14,143 nucleotides of DNA. Source: Ascidiaceihabitans sp. Lineage in GTDB: Bacteria; Pseudomonadota; Alphaproteobacteria; Rhodobacterales; Rhodobacteraceae. This document shows positions 6,370 through 13,181 of this stretch, in pieces. The notes under the pieces are model-generated. The model was not told the DNA's origin. It did no database searches and was given only the letters and a program-made list of their open reading frames with translations. Each line of letters begins with the position of its first letter. The first letter of the stretch is position 1. The position numbers were made by a program, and so were the translations under genes. The stretch spans positions 1 to 14,143 of the forward strand of contig JALZUL010000094.1 in assembly GCA_023301665.1 (NCBI GenBank), read 5' to 3'.

Positions 6370-7308
6370 ATGACAACTATCCTAGGTATCGGCGAATGCA
6401 TGGTTGAACTGTCAGCCCAAGGTGAAGGCCTTTGGCGGCAAGCTTTTGCGGGCGATGTGTTCAATACCCTTTGGTACGCACGTGCCGCCTCTCATGAAAA
6501 TGTAGAGATCGCATTCCATACTGCACTTGGAACGGACCCCCTTTCCAACCAACTACAGAACTTTGTTCAAACCGCAGGGATCGACTGTACTGACGTTCCT
6601 CGCTTAGAAGACCGGCGCCCCGGTCTTTACTCCATTCAACTGGATGGCGCTGAACGTAGCTTTACCTATTGGCGCGACACATCGGCTGCACGCATGATGA
6701 TGCAGCATCCAGATCTCCTTTGGGCAAAAGTTGAAAAAGCCGATATTATCTATCTTTCAGGCATCACCCTTGCGATCCTACCAGAGGATGATTGCGACAC
6801 GCTTTTGAACAATCTCCGCCGCCACAAACCGACCAATGCTATGATCGCATTTGATCCAAACATCCGCCCACACCTGTGGGACAACCACGATCGTATGCGT
6901 AGCGTCATCGCACAGGCGGCGGCGCTGTCCGATATTGTCATGCCCAGCTTTGACGATGAAAAAACAACCTTTGGCGACGTCGACCCCGAAGCTACAGCCA
7001 ATCGTTACCATGCACTTGGAGCAGACCACGTTGTGGTCAAAAGCGGCCCCGACGACACCGTGCATCTCAAGGCCGGTAAAATCACGACTTACCCCGTGAA
7101 ACCGGTCGAGGGTGTTATCGACACCACGGCTGCCGGAGATTCCTTTAACGGCGCTTATCTTGCCGCTCTTCTAGACGGCGCGTCGACACAGGCTGCCATC
7201 ACCAAAGCACAAATCTGCGCAGGGCAAGTGATCCAAAACAAGGGAGCATTGATTGATGCCTCACGGCTCACATCAATGCCAGAACCCGCAGCTATGGCTG
7301 GTTCTTAA
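6370..7308 (+). CDS. kdgK: 2-keto-3-deoxygluconate kinase (PfkB family)
   Basis: 312 residues. It phosphorylates 2-keto-3-deoxy-D-gluconate with ATP to KDPG, the step before cleavage to pyruvate and glyceraldehyde 3-phosphate. Sequence signs of a KDG kinase are GIGECMVELS (6-15), AGDVFNTLWYARA (27-39), RPGLYSIQLDGAERSFTYWR (83-102, the sugar-acid binding region) and the PfkB signature DTTAAGDSFNGAYLAAL (251-267) with catalytic base Asp257. AGGACG ten bases upstream is a moderate ribosome site. It follows dctM in the same direction and ends at a strong terminator, so it is probably the last gene of the TRAP operon. A KDGal or other keto-deoxy acid kinase is possible; a fructokinase is less likely. 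No KDPG aldolase gene is in the window. Confidence 0.93.
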   Translation: MTTILGIGECMVELSAQGEGLWRQAFAGDVFNTLWYARAASHENVEIAFHTALGTDPLSNQLQNFVQTAGIDCTDVPRLEDRRPGLYSIQLDGAERSFTYWRDTSAARMMMQHPDLLWAKVEKADIIYLSGITLAILPEDDCDTLLNNLRRHKPTNAMIAFDPNIRPHLWDNHDRMRSVIAQAAALSDIVMPSFDDEKTTFGDVDPEATANRYHALGADHVVVKSGPDDTVHLKAGKITTYPVKPVEGVIDTTAAGDSFNGAYLAALLDGASTQAAITKAQICAGQVIQNKGALIDASRLTSMPEPAAMAGS

Positions 7309-7338
7309 ATTAGACAAAGCACAGGGCTTTAGGCAAAG

Positions 7339-7377
7339 AAAAAGGCGGGGCATCCATTGCTCCGCCTTTTTCTTTTT
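7339..7377. terminator. Strong bidirectional Rho-independent terminator
   Basis: AAAAAGGCGGGGC (7339-7351) pairs with GCTCCGCCTTTTT (7359-7371) around a 7-base loop with one G-T wobble, followed by CTTTTT. The A-run on the left gives a U-run on the opposite strand, so it can stop both the kdgK transcript and the convergent transcript ending at 7490. Confidence 0.88.
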
Positions 7378-7489
7378 AAGCCTCTATCAAATTGTTAAGG
7401 GCGGCATAACCTTAACCTCTAGATAGTCGCCTAAGCCCAAGCTGCACCAATATTGAATTTGTCCAGTGTCAGGTTTTAATGTCCTTTGG

Positions 7490-8698
7490 TTATGGCGTGA
7501 CGGGGGTCTGATGCATTTCTAGATGCAATTCGTCTCCAAAGTATGGCATCGACGCAATAGCCTCGTCATCAAGTTCGACCCCTAAACCCGGATCTGTTGG
7601 CGGAATAATGTAACCGTCCTCCCACCTGATCTGACCTTTCACCGCATTCATGTAAGGCCCCTCAAAGGTACCGATGCTTTCAAGGATTAGGAAGTTCGGC
7701 GAACACGTCGCAAGCTGGATGTTGGCTGCCGCTACGACAGGACCGCAATAGAGGTGCGGTGCGATTTGCGCCTGACGGGTTTCAGCCAAGGACGCGATCT
7801 TCTTCGCCTCGAGCAGGCCACCAACACGCCCCAAATTGGTCTGCAGAATCGAGGCGGCACTGACCTCAAGTACCCGTGCAAACTCATGCTTCGTACACAA
7901 CCTTTCACCAGCGGCTATTGGGATCGAGGTAAAGGCAGCAACCTGCGCCATGTCGCTTGGGTTTTCCGGTGGTATCGGCTCTTCAAACCACAGTGGGTTG
8001 AACGGCTCAAGCGCGCGCGCCAGCCGTTTCGCCCCCGAGACTGTGAACTGCCCATGGGTACCAAACAACAGATCGGCGCGATCGCCGACCGCTTCGCGAA
8101 TGTCGCGGCAAAAAGCAACGCTCCGAGTGATATCCTCAAGACTTGGCTGGCGACCATCGTAAATTGAAAATGGCCCTGCGGGGTCAAATTTGAGCGCTGT
8201 AAAGCCCTGTTCCACCATACGAGCAGCGACCTCAGCTGCTATCGTGGAATCGTTATATGCGTTGGGAGTATCGGGATCAGGGTACACATCCCCCGAGGCC
8301 GGATAGATATATGAATAGCTGCGCAACCGTTCATGTATCTTGCCCCCTAGCAACTCATAGGCCGGCAAATCAGCAGCTTTACCGATGATATCCCAGCACG
8401 CCATTTCCAATCCACTGAACACCCCCATAACACTCACATCAGGGCGTTGCGTGAAACCAGCACCATAAGACTTGCGAAACAATTTTTCGATGTGATGTGG
8501 GTCGGCTCCATCAAAATGACGGCCAAACATATCTTGGGCCATTGCGCAGCATACGTGTGGGCCAAATGTTGCGTTATAAATCTCGCCAACGCCCGTGATG
8601 CCGCAAGCGGTGGTAAGGCGTAAAAAGATGAAATAGCGCCCGCCATGGCGGGGTGGAGGATTGCCAACAACAAAGGTTTCGAGTTTCTCTAGCTTCAT
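7490..8698 (-). CDS. Enolase-superfamily (mandelate racemase/muconate lactonizing-like) sugar-acid dehydratase or cycloisomerase
   Basis: 402 residues. N-terminal capping domain with TACGITGVGEIY (30-41), then a beta/alpha barrel. Visible active-site positions are Lys170 (FTALKFD), His215 in GTHGQFT (213-219), Glu239/240 (LWFEEPIPPE), Glu265 (AGERLC), His315 (APHLYCG) and Glu340. The first metal ligand, normally Asp (as in the DFHG form of galactonate dehydratase), appears as Gly213. I believe close relatives share GTHGQ but cannot verify it here. Dehydratases of this kind turn aldonic acids into 2-keto-3-deoxy acids; related enzymes are cycloisomerases. AAAGGGG seven bases before the ATG is a good ribosome site and overlaps the stop region of the upstream GMC gene 13 nt away, so they form one operon. 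The exact substrate is unknown. Confidence 0.88.
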   Translation of the reverse strand: MKLEKLETFVVGNPPPRHGGRYFIFLRLTTACGITGVGEIYNATFGPHVCCAMAQDMFGRHFDGADPHHIEKLFRKSYGAGFTQRPDVSVMGVFSGLEMACWDIIGKAADLPAYELLGGKIHERLRSYSYIYPASGDVYPDPDTPNAYNDSTIAAEVAARMVEQGFTALKFDPAGPFSIYDGRQPSLEDITRSVAFCRDIREAVGDRADLLFGTHGQFTVSGAKRLARALEPFNPLWFEEPIPPENPSDMAQVAAFTSIPIAAGERLCTKHEFARVLEVSAASILQTNLGRVGGLLEAKKIASLAETRQAQIAPHLYCGPVVAAANIQLATCSPNFLILESIGTFEGPYMNAVKGQIRWEDGYIIPPTDPGLGVELDDEAIASMPYFGDELHLEMHQTPVTP

Positions 8699-8711
8699 GG
8701 AAATACCCCTT

Positions 8712-10358
8712 TTACGTGGTCCATTCTTTTAGAACTTTATCGGCATCCTCCAAAATGTAATCCGCCGCTTTCATCGCCAACATCATTGTTGGTGCATTGG
8801 TATTGCCCGAGGTGATGTTTGGAAAGGCCGAGGCATCTACGACCCTCAGCCCTGCCACACCATGAACACGCAAGCGTGCATCCAGAACCGATTTTTGTGC
8901 ACTCCAACCAATACGACAGGTGCACGTTGGATGATAAACCGTCGAAGCGCGACTTTGGAAATCGCGTAGCAATGCAGCGTCATCTAACGCATTAAGATCC
9001 GGTGGTTTCGCATCAATCGTCACAGCCTTTAAGCTTTGCGTTTTAGCGAACTGCTGTAAGATACGTGCACCGCGCACCGCGGTTTCTTTGTCTGCTTCCG
9101 TCGAAAGTGAATTGGGCACGATACGCGGCGCATCATTGGGTGACGGAGATACAATTTCAACGTACCCACGACTAGTGGGGCGACACGGTTGAGCGGAAAT
9201 CAGATAACCTGACTGCCGGTCCAGCTGGGTTTTACCGGATCCCGATACCTCGTAAGAGGCGGGATTAAAGTAAAGTTGGATGTCCGGCACGGTTCGGGCG
9301 TTGTTTGAACGCACAAATCCCCCAACTTGATTAACCGGAACGGACAAAGGTCCCTTACGGGTTAAGAGATATTTTGCGCCCATCCGCAGCCGTCCCAATG
9401 GGCTGCCTAACACGGCATTCAAAGTCGCCCTATTGGCGCGGAATTGATAACCAATAGCAAGGTGATCCTGCAAACCGCGGCCCACCTGCGGCAGGTCACG
9501 CATGACTTTGATCCCATATTGGGCTAACAATTTGGCCGGACCAAACCCTGACAGTTGCAGCAGCTTTGGCGAGTTGATTGCGCCCGCACTTACGATCACC
9601 TCACGTTGCGCGGTAACTGTAACGACATGACCTTTTCGGGCGTACTGAAGACCCGTGACCCTTTCACCGTCAAAATGTAGCCGGTCTGCATGAGCGTGTT
9701 TGACAATCATCAAATTGCCGCGCCGTTTCGCAGGCCGTAGAAACGCATCAGCCGAAGACCAGCGATAGCCATTCTTGACGGTGCTGCGATAAAAACCGAT
9801 GCCATCCGAGTTTGGCGCATTCAAATCCTTTATCACTGGCAGCTTCATCTCCGCCGCTGCATCTAAAAAGGTTTGAGAAAAAGGGGACATTTGGTCAGAT
9901 AAATCAGATACCCAAACCCGCCCCCTACCCCGTATTTGCCTGTTTCCGTTCGTCGTCATTTCGGCGTGGGTTTCTAGCCGTTCATAAACTTTAAGCACTT
10001 CGTCCCATTCGAAACCCAGCGCGCCCGCCTGCGCCCAATCTTCAAAATCATGAGCCAAACCACGCACATAAGTCATCGCATTGATTGAGCTTGATCCCCC
10101 AATGACTTTACCGCGTGGCCAATACACTGAGCGCCCAGCCAAACCTTTGTCAGCAACGGTGTGGAAACCCCAGTTCAAAGCCGGATTGGCATAATTTATC
10201 GCATACCCAATAGGGACCTTTATCCAAAACCGTGCATCAGAGCCGCCGCTTTCAAGGAGCAAAACCTTGTACTTTCCAGATCGCGACAAACGATCAGCCA
10301 GTACACATCCGGCCGAACCAGCACCAACAATGATGTAATCGAATTCGTCTTGCTGCAC
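8712..10358 (-). CDS. GMC-family FAD-dependent oxidoreductase (choline/alcohol dehydrogenase-like)
   Basis: 548 residues from the GTG at 10358. FAD-binding GAGSAG is at 12-17 and LLLESGG at 33-39. GMC signature 1 surrounds RGKVIGGSSSINAM (82-95), signature 2 is GAINSPKLLQLSGFG (259-273), and the catalytic pair is His476 (YHPTCTCRIG) and Asn521 (GNTNAPTMMLA). Family members oxidise alcohols, polyols, sugars or choline with FAD. No signal peptide is seen, so it probably acts in the cytoplasm or at the inner membrane face. No ATG exists before the FAD motif. GGTGATC three bases before the GTG matches the extended anti-Shine-Dalgarno sequence at proper spacing. A TTG at 10418 would add 20 unlike-family residues. 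The gene heads an operon with the enolase-superfamily gene and is divergent from lysR. It is probably not betA, because no other betaine gene is nearby. Confidence 0.9.
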   Translation of the reverse strand: MQQDEFDYIIVGAGSAGCVLADRLSRSGKYKVLLLESGGSDARFWIKVPIGYAINYANPALNWGFHTVADKGLAGRSVYWPRGKVIGGSSSINAMTYVRGLAHDFEDWAQAGALGFEWDEVLKVYERLETHAEMTTNGNRQIRGRGRVWVSDLSDQMSPFSQTFLDAAAEMKLPVIKDLNAPNSDGIGFYRSTVKNGYRWSSADAFLRPAKRRGNLMIVKHAHADRLHFDGERVTGLQYARKGHVVTVTAQREVIVSAGAINSPKLLQLSGFGPAKLLAQYGIKVMRDLPQVGRGLQDHLAIGYQFRANRATLNAVLGSPLGRLRMGAKYLLTRKGPLSVPVNQVGGFVRSNNARTVPDIQLYFNPASYEVSGSGKTQLDRQSGYLISAQPCRPTSRGYVEIVSPSPNDAPRIVPNSLSTEADKETAVRGARILQQFAKTQSLKAVTIDAKPPDLNALDDAALLRDFQSRASTVYHPTCTCRIGWSAQKSVLDARLRVHGVAGLRVVDASAFPNITSGNTNAPTMMLAMKAADYILEDADKVLKEWTT

Positions 10359-10427
10359 AAAGATCACCGCGCGTTTCTGAGCAACATTTAGCGAGCGTAT
10401 AGTTACAACAGCAAACAACTGTTCTGT

Positions 10428-10469
10428 GGCCTAAGGCCTCATTCTATTTAATCATTTTACGTTGAGGCC
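10428..10469. promoter_or_regulatory. Inverted repeats between the GMC gene and lysR (candidate LysR site)
   Basis: GGCCT-A-AGGCC (10428-10438) is a perfect 11-bp palindrome. Its right part GGCCTCA (10435-10441) is repeated in inverse as TGAGGCC (10463-10469) across 21 AT-rich bases. LysR proteins usually bind such dyads in the divergent region to control themselves and the opposing gene. No confident -35/-10 pair could be assigned. Confidence 0.35.
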
Positions 10470-10515
10470 AATCCAAAGCACCTGCATAGTGATCCCAACC
10501 AAAAGGATCCTTGCC

Positions 10516-11391
10516 ATGCGCCCTCTGCCCCATGTCACTTGGCTGCGCGCCTTTGAAGCTTGTGCCAGACACAGCTCTTTTGCTGCTGCGGCGGATGAGT
10601 TGAACCTTACTCCAGCGGCAATCAGTCAACAAATCAAACTGCTTGAGCAAAGTTTGGAAATGAAACTTTTCAAGCGGTTGCCCAAAGGGGTCGAACTGAC
10701 TGACATCGGCCAAGCGTATGCGCAACCTGTGCGCAAATCGTTTCAGGACATGCAACTCGCGACAAATGGTCTGTTCCAACCAAAAAGGAAAACCGCGTTA
10801 CATATCCGCGCGTCCATTTCATTTGGGGTTTTGGTTTTGGCACCACGCCTACATGAATTTCGTGCACAACACCCCGAAATTGACATCAGCCTCTCGACCA
10901 CCGTTTGGGCCGACCGCATGAATGACGCAACCATCGATATAGACATTCGTTATGGAGCCGGCGACTGGCCAGATGATGAAATCTGGCCTTTGGGATCGGG
11001 CCAAGCCAGCCTTGTATGCAACCCAAGTGATGCCGCGATTTTCCAACGAGACCCCGAAGCATTGCTCGAGGCTGATACCGTTCACATTGTCGGATCTGAA
11101 AACGATTGGTCACTCATGTTTCGTGAGCTTGGAATAGAACGCAAGCCCCCGAAGCCGTGGATGCAAATGGACTCATCCTTGCTCGCGTTGCAAACCATCG
11201 CAAGTGGTCGTGGTGTTGCGATAATTAACAACATATTTTCCAAGCAATATCTCGCCCGAAACACACTCGTTTCGCCATTTACCCACACACTCATGACACA
11301 GCAGAATTTTTTCATGGCTGCCCGCCCAAACACGCAAAAACAAGACTCCATAGATGTGTTTCGCAAATGGCTTACTGCTCTTACCCATTAA
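10516..11391 (+). CDS. LysR-family transcriptional regulator (GcvA-like)
   Basis: 291 residues from ATG 10516, with AAGGA well placed upstream. A TTG at 10462 in the same frame is less likely. The N-terminal helix-turn-helix (about 9-68) reads WLRAFEACARHSSFAAAADE, then TPAAISQQIKLLEQ, closest in style to the GcvA subgroup. The C-terminal periplasmic-binding-like effector domain runs from about 90 and includes DIDIRYGAGDWP, a motif region seen in GcvA relatives. It is divergent from the GMC/enolase operon, and so probably responds to a substrate or product of that pathway. The name GcvA refers to sequence subgroup only; there is no glycine cleavage gene here. Confidence 0.92.
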   Translation: MRPLPHVTWLRAFEACARHSSFAAAADELNLTPAAISQQIKLLEQSLEMKLFKRLPKGVELTDIGQAYAQPVRKSFQDMQLATNGLFQPKRKTALHIRASISFGVLVLAPRLHEFRAQHPEIDISLSTTVWADRMNDATIDIDIRYGAGDWPDDEIWPLGSGQASLVCNPSDAAIFQRDPEALLEADTVHIVGSENDWSLMFRELGIERKPPKPWMQMDSSLLALQTIASGRGVAIINNIFSKQYLARNTLVSPFTHTLMTQQNFFMAARPNTQKQDSIDVFRKWLTALTH

Positions 11392-11398
11392 CGGAAAA

Positions 11399-11424
11399 GG
11401 CGCCAGCAACTGAATGCTGACGCC
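11399..11424. terminator. Hairpin between convergent lysR and DUF3179 genes
   Basis: GGCGCCAGCA (11399-11408) pairs with TGCTGACGCC (11415-11424) with a single C-A mismatch and a 6-base loop. On the minus strand it is followed by TTTTCC, so it works best as a terminator for the gene ending at 11475. On the plus strand only a scattered T-rich tail follows. It probably serves both convergent genes. Confidence 0.55.
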
Positions 11425-11474
11425 AAAGGCTTTCATCTTTCACAACCTTAAAAGGGTATGGTTCTCAAGCTGGC

Positions 11475-12860
11475 TTAACCCGCCCACAACTCTGTAGTTG
11501 GGTGGAATTGTGACCAAGCGAACCAAAAGGCTTGGTGGCTCCCAAGATCAGCGCCACTGACGTCGACCGCTTTGATCCCACCTGCTTCCAATTGAAGACG
11601 AACGTTTTCATATGCAATCTCTTTGCCCCTTTTGAGCGCCAAGACGGCTGTACTGCGCTGAAATGCGATAGGTTTTCCAGACGCGGTGATCACACCAATA
11701 ACATCCTCATGCACAGACAAGCGTGGGTCGACATCACCTACAGGAAAGATCGGGCCATCCGCATCGCGACCGTTGCGGAAATCTGGATCGCGGCCCAGCG
11801 CAAGACGTTCAACCATCACAGTTGTTTCTGGATGCTCTTTTTTCCATGTACCCCAGTCAGTGGTAATCACTGTCGCCTGTTCAAGCTGTATATTTTTACG
11901 CGCTAAGGGGCCGGTCACTGCCTTCCCAAGAAACGTATCAAAAATCGAATAGGTCGTCAGGTCGTACATAACTTTATTAGAGCGGATCAGAAGACCGGAT
12001 GTACGCAGAATTGGACGTTTCACACCCGCTGGCAACTGATCAGTAAAGTAAGCCTGCGCGGCACCACACAACGTGCAGTAAGGAATGCCAAGGTCACGGC
12101 CACCAAGCGTATCATTCACCATCTCGCGCACTTCCATCGTACGGCGTGGATAAGCGCGGTATTCGCCATTCACTTCGATCCCAAACACAATATCGCTGTC
12201 CTTGAGCCATTTGGCGTCTTCGGCACTGCTGACCTCAGGATTATCGATCGCGGGAATGCAATTGCAGATCTCATCCGTTGTGTCATAGGCGCGATCATCG
12301 ATTAGAACACCACCCCAAGATACATGACGCCAATCGATATCGCCTTTTACAAAGATTTTATCCCAGCCAGGGATAATACTGGTAAAAATCGCCCGTTTTA
12401 CTTTCAGATAACCAGGAGGTTCTGGAATATCCCAAGCAATCAAATAATCGGTCACGTCACCCCATGAATTCTGGGGTGCGATGTCTTTCTCTAAAAGAGT
12501 GGCCGCCGCTTGGGTTAAGAGCGTATTCATATCATGGCTGTTCGCGAAACGCATCAAATCGCTGATCATCCAAACCAAACGTGGGTCTTTGGATTCAGCG
12601 ATGTCGGACAAGGCTAAAGTTTGGTCACGTCCCCATGAGCCCTGCTCAACAGAATCAACGAAAGCAAAATTCACTGCCTTCTTTAAGTCTTTAGACAAGG
12701 GACCTTTCGGAATAGCAGGCGGGGTTCCGTATTGCGCAACCACATATTCAGGCAGCGGTGCAGCCTCTTGAGCAGATGTTTGCGTGCTCATTGTGCCCAA
12801 AGAGACAAGCAACGACGCAACAAGCAAAAATCGAGATCGAATGGTAGATACCGAGGTCAT
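11475..12860 (-). CDS. Exported DUF3179 domain protein
   Basis: 461 residues from ATG 12860, with AAAGG 8 bases upstream. Longer in-frame starts up to 12974 would displace the signal peptide. Residues 1-30 form a signal peptide: Arg residues, the core FLLVASLLVSLGTM, then cleavage near TSA/QEA. DUF3179 landmarks follow: VNDTLGGRDLGIPYCTLCGAA (248-268) with Cys262 and Cys265, the region SGLLIRSNKVMYDLTTYSIF (288-307) with FLGKAVTGPLA, and WFAWSQFHPTTELW near the C-terminus. Two further Cys lie at 199 and 201 (EICNCIPAIDNP). The CxxC motif might bind metal or form a disulfide, but the function of this family is not known to me. It is divergent from a dienelactone hydrolase-like gene, with which it shares its upstream region. 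Confidence 0.9.
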   Translation of the reverse strand: MTSVSTIRSRFLLVASLLVSLGTMSTQTSAQEAAPLPEYVVAQYGTPPAIPKGPLSKDLKKAVNFAFVDSVEQGSWGRDQTLALSDIAESKDPRLVWMISDLMRFANSHDMNTLLTQAAATLLEKDIAPQNSWGDVTDYLIAWDIPEPPGYLKVKRAIFTSIIPGWDKIFVKGDIDWRHVSWGGVLIDDRAYDTTDEICNCIPAIDNPEVSSAEDAKWLKDSDIVFGIEVNGEYRAYPRRTMEVREMVNDTLGGRDLGIPYCTLCGAAQAYFTDQLPAGVKRPILRTSGLLIRSNKVMYDLTTYSIFDTFLGKAVTGPLARKNIQLEQATVITTDWGTWKKEHPETTVMVERLALGRDPDFRNGRDADGPIFPVGDVDPRLSVHEDVIGVITASGKPIAFQRSTAVLALKRGKEIAYENVRLQLEAGGIKAVDVSGADLGSHQAFWFAWSQFHPTTELWAG

Positions 12861-12974
12861 AAAGCGGCCTTTCGTATATAATTTCTTCGAGATCACAAAT
12901 TCAAAAGAGGCTAATGCCCACACAGGAGAGCCAATAAAATAGCTGCGCCTGATACATGAAATCGGTCTCATCAA

Positions 12975-13033
12975 GTCACTATAGTGGGTGGGTGGCGTTC
13001 CCTACCAATCACAAGTCTATCAGGTATAGTGAC
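12975..13033. promoter_or_regulatory. 9-bp inverted repeat in a divergent upstream region
   Basis: GTCACTATA (12975-12983) recurs exactly inverted as TATAGTGAC (13025-13033), 41 bp apart. The left copy is also within the perfect 10-bp palindrome CACTATAGTG (12977-12986). The pair sits in the middle of the 321-bp non-coding region 12861-13181 between two divergent genes and could bind a regulator controlling both. No gene is seen in this gap. Confidence 0.35.
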
Positions 13034-13121
13034 CATCATTGCGCCACAGACAAATCCGGTTAGCTTCGGTTACACACTCAGCGTTAGCATCAAAACCGCA
13101 CCCCAATAACGTGAAAAGTGA

Positions 13122-13150
13122 TTGGGCTTTTACAGAGAGCCACCTATCAT
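13122..13150 (+). promoter_or_regulatory. Candidate promoter of the dienelactone hydrolase-like gene
   Basis: TTGGGC (13122-13127) and TATCAT (13145-13150) are 17 bp apart. The -10 matches five of six consensus bases, the -35 three of six. It would give a leader of about 25 nt containing the GGAG ribosome site. Confidence 0.33.
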
Positions 13151-13181
13151 TCTTAAATCGGAAATGATTGGAGATTTTCAA

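Noticed and set aside
7754..8167. Plus-strand open frame of 137 codons inside the enolase-superfamily gene
   Set aside because: Antisense shadow; the minus-strand frame carries all conserved barrel motifs.
8712..10358. GMC protein as choline dehydrogenase (betA)
   Set aside because: The sequence fits the general GMC alcohol dehydrogenase group, and no betB, betI or choline transporter gene is nearby; a specific symbol is not justified.
11532..11906. Plus-strand open frame of 124 codons inside the DUF3179 gene
   Set aside because: Antisense shadow with no family resemblance and no ribosome site.
12861..12974. Longer N-terminus for the DUF3179 protein
   Set aside because: The extra 38 residues lie before a normal signal peptide; AAAGG is well placed for the ATG at 12860.
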